Positions 16,426-24,930 of a stretch of DNA of 64,000 nucleotides are shown here, piece after piece. This DNA comes from Maritimibacter sp. 55A14 (GTDB lineage: Bacteria; Pseudomonadota; Alphaproteobacteria; Rhodobacterales; Rhodobacteraceae): contig NZ_QEYE01000001.1 in the NCBI RefSeq assembly GCF_003122205.1, positions 124,001 to 188,000 of the forward strand. Reading direction: 5' to 3'. Below the pieces are notes generated by a model. The model saw nothing but the letters and a program-made list of their open reading frames with translations, ran no database searches and was not told the origin of the DNA. The position numbers and the translations under genes are program-made. Numbering within the stretch: position 1 is the stretch's first letter; each line of letters begins with the position of its first letter.

Positions 16426-16830
16426 TGTTCGCCACCTGACAAAAGGTTCCCAGTCTGCCTCTGGTGCGCCCTCGGTCGCTCGGACGAAGGTCCGAGGGGG
16501 CAGAGACGCGCCCGCCGCTGCCGTTCGGGTTGCCGCCGCGCGCGGGATCAAGGCCGAAGGCCGCCGCGTGATCGCCGACGCGCCCCCACGCGGCGGCGAT
16601 TTGGAGAGGCAAGCGCCACGCTCTGAATCTTTTTCGGATTTGGCAGGGATAAAGTGCCCCCAACGACCGTCGGATCGCCACCGCGCGCGTCGGAGACCGC
16701 GCGGCTCCCCGCTTGAGCGCCTTGTCCACAAAGGGCTCCTAGCCGTCCTCTGACCGTTTTCGCTCAAGGATGCTGGGCCGATGCCCGATACCCTGCTTCC
16801 ATCGGGTATCTTGTGTCAGGTGGCGAACAC
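16425..16830. mobile_element. 406-bp element with 27-bp terminal inverted repeats (MITE or IS remnant)
   Basis: The ends at 16425-16451 and 16804-16830 are inverted repeats identical at 24 of 27 positions; the outermost 17 bases (GTGTTCGCCACCTGACA) match perfectly. The interior contains no convincing coding frame, so this is a miniature or internally deleted element. If the boundary is placed one base in, at TGTTCGCC, the flanks are CTAG on the left and CCAG on the right, which may be a decayed 4-base target duplication. TGT ends with a CTAG target recall IS481-type elements; this assignment is tentative. Confidence 0.7.
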
Positions 16831-17091
16831 CAGGGCGACCTCCCTCTGCAAGAAAAGGCCAAGCGTGAAGGTTCGCCTGTTACCCCATGCAGGATGAAGG
16901 GCGAATCCCGCCGCGCGGGCCGCCCGGATGGACCGGCGACGTCTCCGGATATGCCAACAGGCGCATGGATCATCGTCCCTCCTACGGCTACGGGGGCTCA
17001 GACCGCCGCCCCCGCCCGGCATCCCGCGGTTGCATCCTTCGGCCGCCCGCCCTGCGCACCGCGCCGTCACGAGGTTTCTGCAATTCCGCTG
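16831..17091. other. Non-coding stretch between the inverted-repeat element and dctP
   Basis: Together with the inverted-repeat element this makes a 732-base gap without a supported gene. The plus-strand frame that runs into dctP is open here but shows no signal-peptide or domain-like content, and other frames give only low-complexity translations. I see no terminator hairpin with a T tract for the lipoprotein gene. Apart from the promoter candidate at 17092-17119 I see nothing assignable. Confidence 0.5.
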
Positions 17092-17119
17092 TTGCCGTTC
17101 GCCCCGGCATCGCTACGAT
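17092..17119 (+). promoter_or_regulatory. Candidate promoter of the dctPQM operon
   Basis: TTGCCG at 17092-17097 and TACGAT at 17114-17119 are spaced by 16 bases and end 38 bases before the dctP start. The match to consensus is moderate, and no operator symmetry is evident next to it. Confidence 0.4.
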
Positions 17120-17157
17120 CCCCGCAAAACAATTTGCTGCGACCAGGGAGACCGCAC

Positions 17158-18246
17158 ATGAACCGCATTCTGAAAACCTCCGCCATTGCCGCCATCGCCG
17201 TCAGCTTCGCCGGGGAGACATTCGCGCTGGAGTGGAATGTCTCGCTCTGGGGCAAGCGGCGCGCCTTCACCGAGCATGTCGAGAAACTGGCCGAGCTGGT
17301 CTCCGACCGGACCGGTGGCGAGTTCACGCTCAACATCTCCTATGGCGGGTTGTCGAACAATCGCGAGAACCTGGACGGCATTTCCATCGGTGCCTTCGAG
17401 ATGGCACAGTTCTGCGCTGGCTACCACCGCGACAAGAACCCGTCGATCACGGTGCTCGAACTGCCCTTCCTGGGGGTGGACGACCTTAATGTGGAGCGCA
17501 GCCTGTCGATGGCGCTCTACGGCCATCCGGCGGTGGTCGAGGATCTGGCGCGCTGGAACGCGACGCTGCTGATGCCCTCGCCCATGCCGCAATACAACAT
17601 CATCGGCCTGGGCGACGCGCCCCGCGAGCTGGAGGATTTCGAGGGGCTGAGCGTGCGTGCCACCGGCGGGATCGGCGTGGCGATGGAAACGCTGGGCGCG
17701 GTGCCCACCTCGATGTCCGCAACCGAGGTGCGCCAGGCGCTCGACAGCGGCGTGGTCAAGGCGGTGGCCTTCGCCCCGCATGCGCATATGTCCTTCGGCA
17801 CGGTCGAGAACGCCCGCTGGTGGACCACCAACCTCAACCCCGGCACGGTCAACTGCCCGGTCGTGGTCAATACCGACGCGCTGAACGCCCTCTCCGACGA
17901 ACATTTCGAGGCACTGATGGGCTCGGTCGATGAGGCGCTCGATCACTACGTCGCCAATTACGAGAACAACACGATGGCCAAATGGGGACCGCTGCTCGAC
18001 GACAAGGAGATCGAGCGGATCACCTATTCCAAGGAGGATCTGGCCGCCTTCCGCGCCGCCGTGGCCGAACCCGCGGCCCAGGCCTGGATCGCCGAGAACG
18101 ACGCCCGCGGCCTGCCCGCGCAGGAGCTTTTCGACTTCGTGCAGGAACTGCTGGCGGAGCGCGCCGGGGTCGACGATGGCTCGCTCAAGTCGCTCGATCC
18201 GGTCGAGGGGCTGCCGGAGGAGTTGCAGGAGAAGGATACGCAGTAA
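17158..18246 (+). CDS. dctP: TRAP transporter substrate-binding protein (DctP family)
   Basis: A 362-residue periplasmic receptor for a TRAP symporter. A signal peptide covers about residues 1-23 (ending GETFA). The DctP fold is shown by LEDFEGLSVRATGG near residue 160, the position of the carboxylate-binding arginine (here R165 or nearby), and by GVVKAVAFAPHAHMSFGTVENARW. The ligand is unknown; organic acids are typical. The GGGAG at 17146-17150 sets the start. The two permease genes follow, 13 and 6 bases apart. Confidence 0.9.
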   Translation: MNRILKTSAIAAIAVSFAGETFALEWNVSLWGKRRAFTEHVEKLAELVSDRTGGEFTLNISYGGLSNNRENLDGISIGAFEMAQFCAGYHRDKNPSITVLELPFLGVDDLNVERSLSMALYGHPAVVEDLARWNATLLMPSPMPQYNIIGLGDAPRELEDFEGLSVRATGGIGVAMETLGAVPTSMSATEVRQALDSGVVKAVAFAPHAHMSFGTVENARWWTTNLNPGTVNCPVVVNTDALNALSDEHFEALMGSVDEALDHYVANYENNTMAKWGPLLDDKEIERITYSKEDLAAFRAAVAEPAAQAWIAENDARGLPAQELFDFVQELLAERAGVDDGSLKSLDPVEGLPEELQEKDTQ

Positions 18247-18259
18247 ACGGACGCGCCCC

Positions 18260-18892
18260 ATGGCCGGCACCGCCTCGGTTCTGGAAGACGCCACAAGACT
18301 GAGCCGCCTCGACCGCGGGCTCTACCGGGTGGAGCGTGCGCTGGCGCTGCTCAGCGGGCTTGCCGTCTTCGCGCTGATGATCCTGGCGGTGGTTTCGGCG
18401 GGGGGGCGCAATCTCATCAACCAGCCGCTGCCGGGCTATGTCGACTGGATCGAACAGGCGATGCCGCTCATTGCCTTCATGGGCGTGGCCTATACCCAGC
18501 GCGATGGCGGCCATATCCGCATGGATATCCTCGTCGGGCGGCTCTCCGGGCGGATGCTCTGGGCGGCGGAGTTCCTGACCACGCTCATCGTGCTGGCGCT
18601 GATGCTCCTGCTTGTGTGGGGAAGCTGGGCGCATTTCGCCCGCAGCTTCGATTTCGCCGCCCCGCTCTGGAGCCGCGACAGCTCGATGGATATCGCTCTG
18701 CCCCTCTGGCCCGCGAAACTGCTGGCGCCGGTGGCCTTCGCGGTGCTCTGCCTGCGGCTGGTGCTGCAACTCTGGGGCTATGCGCGGGCCTTCGCGCAGA
18801 ATGCGGTGGCGCCGGTCGCGGTGCCGCTGATCGAGGACGCCGCCACCCTGGCCGAACGCGAGGCCCGGCACCTCGCGGGCCACGACGGGTAG
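18260..18892 (+). CDS. dctQ: TRAP transporter small permease (DctQ family)
   Basis: A 210-residue inner-membrane protein with four predicted helices (about residues 28-52, 62-80, 100-125 and 150-180). The DctQ pattern is clear: VDWIEQAMPLIAFMGVAYTQRDGGHIRMDIL. It partners DctM to make the sodium-coupled membrane complex. The longer upstream frame overlaps dctP and is not used; ATG at 18260 gives the normal length. An unusual C-terminal cytoplasmic tail of about 30 residues ends EREARHLAGHDG. Confidence 0.9.
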   Translation: MAGTASVLEDATRLSRLDRGLYRVERALALLSGLAVFALMILAVVSAGGRNLINQPLPGYVDWIEQAMPLIAFMGVAYTQRDGGHIRMDILVGRLSGRMLWAAEFLTTLIVLALMLLLVWGSWAHFARSFDFAAPLWSRDSSMDIALPLWPAKLLAPVAFAVLCLRLVLQLWGYARAFAQNAVAPVAVPLIEDAATLAEREARHLAGHDG

Positions 18893-18898
18893 CGGCGC

Positions 18899-20332
18899 GT
18901 GGAGCCCATCGACATAGGGATCGCGGTCACCGGCGGGATGCTGGTGCTGGTGCTGCTGGGCATGCGGGTGGCCTTCGCCGCCGCACTGGCCGGGTTCGCC
19001 GGGCTCCTGTGGATCTTCTGGGCGCGCAAGGGCCTTGAGCCGGAGGCCTTCGCCTGGGCGCTGACCCTCGCCGCCAAGACCGCGGGCCAGGTACCGCATT
19101 CGAAAGTGTCGAGCCAGGCGCTCTCGCTCATCCCCACCTTTATCCTGATCGGTTATCTGGCCTATTACGCGGGGCTCACCCGCGCGCTCTTCGAGGCCGC
19201 GAAACGCTGGGTGGCCTGGGTGCCGGGCGGGCTCGCCGTCGCCACCGTCTTCGCCACGGCGGGCTTCGCCGCCGTCTCGGGGGCGAGCGTTGCCACCGCC
19301 GCCGTCTTCACTCGCATCGCGATACCGGAAATGCTGGAGATCGGCTACGACAAGCGCTTCGCGGCGGGCGTGGTGGCCGCCGCCGGCACGCTGGCCAGCC
19401 TCATCCCGCCGTCGGCCATCCTGGTGATCTACGCGATCATCGTGGAGCAGGATGTGGGCAAGCTCCTGCTCGGCGGGTTCATCCCCGGTGTCTTCTCGGC
19501 GCTGGTCTACGGGCTGCTGATCGTCGGCATGGCGCTGGCGATCAAGGGCTTCGGCCCGCCGGTGGGCGGCTATTCCTGGCGCCAGAGACTTGTCGCGCTG
19601 CCGCCGGCGCTGCCCATCGTGGCGGTGGTGGTGATCATCATCTTCTTCGTCTACAACCCGCTGCCCGAATGGGTGCGCCTGGGTCCGGTCCAACTTGGCG
19701 GCGACGCCTGGGGCACCCCCACCGAGGGCGGCGCGATCGGCGCCTTCATCGTCTTCTGCGTGGCGCTCTGGCGCGGTATGCGCTGGGCGGAGTTGAAGGA
19801 CGCGCTGCTGGAGACCGCCAAGCTCAGCGTGATGATCTTCACGCTGATCTGGGGCGTGCTGATCTATGTGCGTTTCCTGGGCTTCGCCGACCTGCCCGGC
19901 GCCTTTTCCGAATGGATCACCGGACTCAACCAGCCGCCGCTGCTGACGCTGGTGATGATCCTGCTCGCCTATGCGGTGCTGGGCATGTTCATGGACGCGA
20001 TCGGCATGCTGCTTCTGACCCTGCCGGTGGTCTACCCGGCGGTGATGGCGCTCAACGGGGGTGAGTTCGTCGCCGCCGCCGATAGCGCCTTCGGCATGTC
20101 CGGGCCGATGTGCGCGATCTGGTTCGGTATCCTGGTGGTGAAGATGGCGGAGTTCTGCCTGATCACCCCGCCCATCGGGCTCAACTGCTTCGTGGTGGCG
20201 GGGGCGCGCCCCGATCTGAACGTGCAGGACGTGTTCCTGGGCGTGACGCCGTTCTTCCTGGCCGACGCGGTGACCATCGGCCTGCTGGTCGCCTTCCCGT
20301 CAATCGTCCTGTGGCTGCCCGGACTGGCCTGA
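18899..20332 (+). CDS. dctM: TRAP transporter large permease (DctM family)
   Basis: A 477-residue multi-helix transporter subunit of the ion transporter superfamily, with a GTG start six bases after dctQ. Typical DctM elements are ATAGFAAVSGASVATAAVFTRIAIPEM, TLASLIPPSAILVIYAIIVEQDVGKLLLGGFIPG, and the C-terminal ITPPIGLNCFVVAG. At 477 residues it is longer than the common 425, because of an insert of about 45 residues in the middle (near PLPEWVRLGPVQLGGDAWGTPTEGG). Its last 33 bases overlap the convergent phosphoribosyltransferase gene. Confidence 0.92.
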   Translation: MEPIDIGIAVTGGMLVLVLLGMRVAFAAALAGFAGLLWIFWARKGLEPEAFAWALTLAAKTAGQVPHSKVSSQALSLIPTFILIGYLAYYAGLTRALFEAAKRWVAWVPGGLAVATVFATAGFAAVSGASVATAAVFTRIAIPEMLEIGYDKRFAAGVVAAAGTLASLIPPSAILVIYAIIVEQDVGKLLLGGFIPGVFSALVYGLLIVGMALAIKGFGPPVGGYSWRQRLVALPPALPIVAVVVIIIFFVYNPLPEWVRLGPVQLGGDAWGTPTEGGAIGAFIVFCVALWRGMRWAELKDALLETAKLSVMIFTLIWGVLIYVRFLGFADLPGAFSEWITGLNQPPLLTLVMILLAYAVLGMFMDAIGMLLLTLPVVYPAVMALNGGEFVAAADSAFGMSGPMCAIWFGILVVKMAEFCLITPPIGLNCFVVAGARPDLNVQDVFLGVTPFFLADAVTIGLLVAFPSIVLWLPGLA

Positions 20333-20968
20333 GGCCGCATCGAGCAAGCGGGTCACCTCGGCATCCGGGACCTGGCCGAAGTTCACGTAAAACTGCCCTA
20401 CGGCGAGGAAATCCGCGGGCGCAGACAGGCAAACGACCTCGTCCACCTCCCGCTCCAGCACACCCAGCGTGTCGCGCGGCGCGACCGGCACCGCCAGCAC
20501 CAGCCGCGCGGGACCGCGCCGCGCCAGCGCCTTGAGCGAGGCGCGCATCGTAGCCCCGGTGGCGATGCCGTCATCCACGACGATGACCGTCCGCCCCTCC
20601 ACCGGCACCGGCGCCCGGCCGCCCTGGTAGAGCGCGCGGCGGCGCGCGATCTCGGCAAGTTGCGCCCCGGCCAGGCGTTCGATCCCGGCGCGGTCGAGCC
20701 GGGCCATCGCCGCCACCGCGTCGTTGATGACGATTTGGGGCGCATCGCCGTTGACCACTGCGCCGGCGGCCAGTTCCTCATGCCCCGGCACGCCGATCTT
20801 GCGCACCATGACGATGTCGAGCGGCGCCGAAAGCGCAAGCGCCACCTCGTAGCCCACCGGCACGCCGCCACGCGGCAGCGCCACGACAACCGGATCGGCA
20901 TACCCCTTGTTGCGCAACGCATCCCCCAACGCGCGCCCGGCCTCAATCCTGTCGGCAAAGCGGGTCAT
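20300..20968 (-). CDS. Phosphoribosyltransferase-domain protein
   Basis: A 222-residue type I PRTase fold with the PRPP-binding motif VIVVDDGIATGAT at 128-140 and the N-terminal VVALPRGGVPVGYEVALAL. Proteins of this group are not assigned to a salvage base and are often fused or paired with a dienelactone-hydrolase-like protein. Here the two are separate genes with a 4-base overlap, the hydrolase first. Substrate unknown. The stop lies inside the 3' end of dctM on the other strand. Confidence 0.85.
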   Translation of the reverse strand: MTRFADRIEAGRALGDALRNKGYADPVVVALPRGGVPVGYEVALALSAPLDIVMVRKIGVPGHEELAAGAVVNGDAPQIVINDAVAAMARLDRAGIERLAGAQLAEIARRRALYQGGRAPVPVEGRTVIVVDDGIATGATMRASLKALARRGPARLVLAVPVAPRDTLGVLEREVDEVVCLSAPADFLAVGQFYVNFGQVPDAEVTRLLDAASGQSGQPQDD

Positions 20969-21621
20969 CCCGGCACCGCGGTTTTCAGATGCGCCGTGAA
21001 CCAGCCCACAGCCAGGTCGGCGGCGCGTTGCAACGTGCCCGGCTCGGTGAAGAGATGCGAGGCGCCCTCGACAAGCTCCAGCCGGTGCTTGCAGTGAAGC
21101 TGCATCGCGGCGTCCTGGTTGAGTTCTATCACCCCGTGATCGCGCGCGCCCACGATCAGCAACGTCGGCGCGCGCACGAAACGCAGGCGCCGCCCGGCAA
21201 GGTCGGGCCGCCCGCCGCGCGAGACCACCGCGGCCACCTGCCCCGGTGTCTCGGCCGCCGCCACCAGCGCCGCCGCCGCCCCGGTGCTGGCGCCGAATAG
21301 GCCCAGCGGTAGAGACGCGAGCCGCGGATCGTGACGCACCCAGGCGATCGCCTCGGTCACCCGCCCGGCCAGCAGCGGAATGTCGAAGATGTTGGCGCGG
21401 TCCTCCGCCTCCTCCGGGGTCAGCAGATCGAAAAGCAGCGTCGCGATGCCCTGCGCCGCGAACACATCGGCCACGGAGTTGTTGCGCGGGCTCAGATGGC
21501 TGCTGCCTGCGCCGTGCGCGAAAAGCACCATCGCACCGGCATCCCGCGGCAGCCGGAGTATCCCCTGCTGGCCGCGCGCGCCCAATGTGACGAACTGCTT
21601 GCTTCCCTGTTGCAGAACCAT
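20965..21621 (-). CDS. Alpha/beta hydrolase (dienelactone hydrolase-like)
   Basis: A 218-residue alpha/beta hydrolase with oxyanion-region HGAGSSH at 36-42, nucleophile Ser112 in GASTG, acid Asp161 in GARDHG and His189 in EGASHLF, so the triad is complete. The start at 21621 (MVLQQGSKQF) gives the family length; the longer frame to 21792 adds low-complexity sequence. It is coupled by a 4-base overlap to the phosphoribosyltransferase downstream. The substrate is unknown. Confidence 0.85.
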   Translation of the reverse strand: MVLQQGSKQFVTLGARGQQGILRLPRDAGAMVLFAHGAGSSHLSPRNNSVADVFAAQGIATLLFDLLTPEEAEDRANIFDIPLLAGRVTEAIAWVRHDPRLASLPLGLFGASTGAAAALVAAAETPGQVAAVVSRGGRPDLAGRRLRFVRAPTLLIVGARDHGVIELNQDAAMQLHCKHRLELVEGASHLFTEPGTLQRAADLAVGWFTAHLKTAVPG

Positions 21622-21740
21622 GGCCCTGTCCGCAATCCTTGGCCTTTCGTGCGGTCCTCCCGCGACTGAGATCATATTCGCATACCGCGCCGGCGCAGGT
21701 CGTTGATATAAGTCAATACGCACGGCCCGCCCGTGCCCCC

Positions 21741-21768
21741 TTGCCCGCGCCGCGCGCGGTGCTAACGT
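21741..21768 (+). promoter_or_regulatory. Candidate promoter of the aminotransferase gene
   Basis: TTGCCC at 21741-21746 and TAACGT at 21763-21768 are 16 bases apart and stand 26 bases before the ATG at 21795. The hexamer match is moderate and the short leader includes AGGAGA at 21782-21787. Confidence 0.35.
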
Positions 21769-21794
21769 CGGGCGCGCCCGACAGGAGACCATCC

Positions 21795-22985
21795 ATGACC
21801 GCAGCCTTCAACCCGCATCTCGCCGCCACCACACCGCCCCCGGTGATGGAGGCCCGCCGCTGGATCGAGGGCGTGACCTTCCCGCCGGAGCGCCCGCTAC
21901 TCAATGTCAGCCAGGCCGCTCCGGTGGAGGCCCCGCCCGAAGGGCTGCGCCGCGCCATCGCCGAGGCCGCGATGCGGGAGCCGGAGGCGCATCTCTATGG
22001 CCCGGTTCTGGGCCTGCCGGAACTGCGCGCGCAGCTCGCAGCGGACTGGTCGGCGGCCTATGGCGGGCGGATCGAACCCGGCCAGGTGGCCATCACCCAG
22101 GGCTGCAACCAGGCTTTCTGCGCCGCCATCGCCACGCTGGCGGGCGCGGGCGATGCGGTGATGCTGCCGGTGCCCTGGTACTTCAATCACAAGATGTGGC
22201 TCGACCAGCAGGGCATCGCGACGCAGCCACTGGCCACGGGCCCGGACCTGTTGCCCGACCCCGAGGCGGCGGCGGCGCTGATCACCCAAGCGACCCGCGC
22301 CATCGTGCTGGTCAGCCCCAACAATCCCGGCGGCGTCGAATACCCTGCCGGGCTGGTGCGGGCCTTCATGGATCTGGCGCGCGCTCGGGGGGTGGCGCTG
22401 ATCCTCGACGAGACCTATCGCGATTTCGATGCGCGCAGCGGCGCGCCGCATGATCTCTTCGGCGATCCCGACTGGTCCGACACGCTGATCCATCTCTATT
22501 CCTTTTCCAAGGCCTACCGGCTGACCGGGCACCGTGTCGGCGCGATGGTCGCCTCCGTGGCGCGGCTGGCGGAGGCGGAGAAGTTTCTCGACTGCATCGC
22601 CATCTGCCCCAACCAGCTTGGCCAGCGCGCGGCGCTTTGGGGGATGCGCAATCTCGGCCAGTGGCTGGCCGGCGAACGGGCCGAGATCCTCGACCGGCGC
22701 GCCGCGCTTTCCGACGCGTTCGCGGTGCTGGAAGGTTGGCGGCTGATGGGCTGCGGCGCCTATTTCGTCTATGCCGAACATCCCTTCGAGATGGACTCCG
22801 ACGTGCTGGCCGAACGGCTGGTGCGCGAGGCCGGCGTGCTGCTGCTGCCCGGCACCATGTTTGCGCCGACCCGCGCCGAAGGCGGCGACGGAGGCGCCGA
22901 ACGGCAGTTGCGCATCGCCTTCGCCAATATCGACCGGCCGGGCATCGAGACGCTACTGGCCCGGCTGGCCGCGTTTTCGCCCTGA
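21795..22985 (+). CDS. Class I/II PLP-dependent aminotransferase
   Basis: A 396-residue fold-type I aminotransferase. The PLP lysine is Lys239 in SFSKAYRLTGHRVG. Other cofactor contacts are the Asn in SPNNPGG (near 176) and Asp205 in ILDETYRD. The C-terminal arginine motif RQLRIAFAN is present. The amino acid specificity cannot be read from the sequence. ATG at 21795 follows AGGAGA. It precedes the PPIase gene by 80 bases in the same direction but with no evident functional link. Confidence 0.88.
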   Translation: MTAAFNPHLAATTPPPVMEARRWIEGVTFPPERPLLNVSQAAPVEAPPEGLRRAIAEAAMREPEAHLYGPVLGLPELRAQLAADWSAAYGGRIEPGQVAITQGCNQAFCAAIATLAGAGDAVMLPVPWYFNHKMWLDQQGIATQPLATGPDLLPDPEAAAALITQATRAIVLVSPNNPGGVEYPAGLVRAFMDLARARGVALILDETYRDFDARSGAPHDLFGDPDWSDTLIHLYSFSKAYRLTGHRVGAMVASVARLAEAEKFLDCIAICPNQLGQRAALWGMRNLGQWLAGERAEILDRRAALSDAFAVLEGWRLMGCGAYFVYAEHPFEMDSDVLAERLVREAGVLLLPGTMFAPTRAEGGDGGAERQLRIAFANIDRPGIETLLARLAAFSP

Positions 22986-23065
22986 GCGCGGGCGGGGATG
23001 CTTGTCACCCCTGGCGGCAGCCATTAAGACCGGCATCAGGACGCGAGCATGGAAGGGCCGCAGAT

Positions 23066-24919
23066 ATGGCGACTATCGGCAAGGGCAAGGGGTCCAAGAT
23101 CTTTCTGGCGATCCTGCTGGGTCTGTTGATCCTTGGCCTGGCGGGCTTCGGCATCGGGGATTTCGGCGGCTCGGTCCGTTCCGTGGGCGCGGTGGGCGAT
23201 GAGGAGATCCCGGTCCAGGAATACGCCCGCGCCCTGAACACGCAGCTTCAGGAATTGCAGAACCAGACCGGCGAGCGGCTGTCGATGACCGAAGCCCGCC
23301 AGATGGGGCTGGACCGGATGGTCCTGGGGCAGCTTCTGCGCACCGCCGCGCTCGACAACGAGGCGCGCCGGCTCGGACTTTCCGTGGGCGACGGGCATGT
23401 GCGCGAGCGCCTGATCGCCATCCCCGCCTTCCAGGGTATCGACGGCAGCTTCGACCGCACCTCCTACGAATTCGCCCTGCAACAGGTCGGGGTGACGCCT
23501 GCGGAATTCGACGAAGAACTGCGCGACGACGCAACGCGCAACCTGCTGGCCGACGCGATCACCAGCGCGACCGAGCCCGGCGACACCTACACCCGGACGC
23601 TTCTGAATTTCATCGGCGAGCGGCGCGACTTCACCTGGGCGCGCCTTGGCGCCGACGCGCTGGAGGGACCCGCCCCCGAGCCGACCGAGGCGGAACTGGC
23701 CGAGTATCACGACGCCAATCCCGAGCTTTTCACCACGCCGGAGTCCCGCGACATCACCTATGTCTGGCTGACCCCGGACATGCTGATCGACAGTATCGAG
23801 GTGGACGAGACGCAGTTGCGCGCGCTCTACGAGGAACGCGCGGACCGCTACAGCCGCCCCGCGCGCCGGCTGGTGGAGCGGCTGGTCTTCGGCACCACGG
23901 AGGCCGCGGCCGCGGCGCGCGCGCAGATCGACACGGGCGAGACGAGCTTCGACGACCTGGTGGCCGAGCGCGGCCTGACGCTGGACGAGGTGGATATGGG
24001 CGAAGTGACCCGCGAGGATCTCTCGGCAGAGGCGGCGGAGCAGGTCTTCGGCCTGCTCGGCCCCGGCGTCGCCGGTCCGGTGCAGTCGAGCCTGGGTCCC
24101 GCGCTCTTCCGTGTCAACGCGCTGCTGGAAGCGCAGAAGGTGCCCTTCGCGCAGGCGGAGGCGGATCTGCGCGACGAGTTTTCCAGCGATCGCGCCCGGC
24201 GGATCATCGACGACAGCGTGGACCGGATCGACGACCTTCTGGCCGGCGGCGCCACGCTGGAAGAGATCGCCGCGGAAACCGAGATGCGCCTGGCCCAGAT
24301 CGACTTCAACGCCGAGACCGATGGCCATATCGCGGCCTATGACGCTTTCCGCGACGCCGCGGGCGCGGTGCAGGAGGGCGACTTTCCCGAACTGGGCGAG
24401 CTTTCGGATGGCGGCATTTTCGCGCTGCGCCTCGACGGGATCACCCCGGCCCGGCTGCAACCGCTCGACGAGGTCCGTGCGGCCGTCGAAGCGGCCTGGC
24501 GCGAGGACGAGAACCTTGCCCGGCTCGCGGATATGGCCGAGGAGAAACTGCCCGCGCTCGAGGACGGCGAGAGCTTTCGTGAACTCGGCCTGGAGCCGCA
24601 GAGCGATACCGACCTGACCCGCAACGCCTTCATCGACGGCGCCCCGCGCGGCCTGCTGGAGACGGTCTTCCGGCTGGAGACCGGTGGCGTGGCGATGGTG
24701 GAAGGCGAGCGCGCGGTTTTCGTCGCGCGGCTCGACGCCGTCACGCCACCCGACATGGACGACCCGGACATGCAGGCGCTGCGCGAGTCGCTCCGGTCCC
24801 GCCAGCAGAGCGGTATGGAGGACGACCTCTTCGAGGGCTTCGCCAGCGCGGTGCAGCAGAATGCCGGGGTCGAACTGAACCAGACGGCGATCAACGCCGT
24901 TCACACGCAGTACCCCTGA
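23066..24919 (+). CDS. ppiD: Membrane-anchored periplasmic peptidyl-prolyl isomerase (PpiD/SurA-like)
   Basis: A 617-residue protein with a short cytoplasmic N-terminus, one membrane helix (about 10-30, IFLAILLGLLILGLAGFGIG), a SurA-type N-terminal domain (VGDEEIPVQEYARALNTQL) and a central parvulin-like region near 250-360 (RRLVERLVFGTTEAA...FGLLGPGVAGPV). This is the PpiD layout: a chaperone at the inner membrane for proteins entering the periplasm. The parvulin core looks divergent, so catalytic activity is uncertain. trpE begins 11 bases downstream, implying co-transcription. Confidence 0.85.
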   Translation: MATIGKGKGSKIFLAILLGLLILGLAGFGIGDFGGSVRSVGAVGDEEIPVQEYARALNTQLQELQNQTGERLSMTEARQMGLDRMVLGQLLRTAALDNEARRLGLSVGDGHVRERLIAIPAFQGIDGSFDRTSYEFALQQVGVTPAEFDEELRDDATRNLLADAITSATEPGDTYTRTLLNFIGERRDFTWARLGADALEGPAPEPTEAELAEYHDANPELFTTPESRDITYVWLTPDMLIDSIEVDETQLRALYEERADRYSRPARRLVERLVFGTTEAAAAARAQIDTGETSFDDLVAERGLTLDEVDMGEVTREDLSAEAAEQVFGLLGPGVAGPVQSSLGPALFRVNALLEAQKVPFAQAEADLRDEFSSDRARRIIDDSVDRIDDLLAGGATLEEIAAETEMRLAQIDFNAETDGHIAAYDAFRDAAGAVQEGDFPELGELSDGGIFALRLDGITPARLQPLDEVRAAVEAAWREDENLARLADMAEEKLPALEDGESFRELGLEPQSDTDLTRNAFIDGAPRGLLETVFRLETGGVAMVEGERAVFVARLDAVTPPDMDDPDMQALRESLRSRQQSGMEDDLFEGFASAVQQNAGVELNQTAINAVHTQYP

Positions 24920-24930
24920 GGCGAAGCGGC

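Noticed and set aside
16831-17157. N-terminal extension of dctP to 16813
   Set aside because: The extension has no signal peptide features, crosses the end of the inverted-repeat element, and would bury the true signal peptide at 17158.
22637-23065. Extension of the PPIase frame back into the aminotransferase gene
   Set aside because: The extension is antiframe sequence of the aminotransferase; the membrane-anchor start at 23066 fits the PpiD layout.
24920-24930. Tryptophan attenuator before trpE
   Set aside because: trpE starts 11 bases after ppiD; there is no room for a leader peptide or alternative hairpins, and none precedes trpG.
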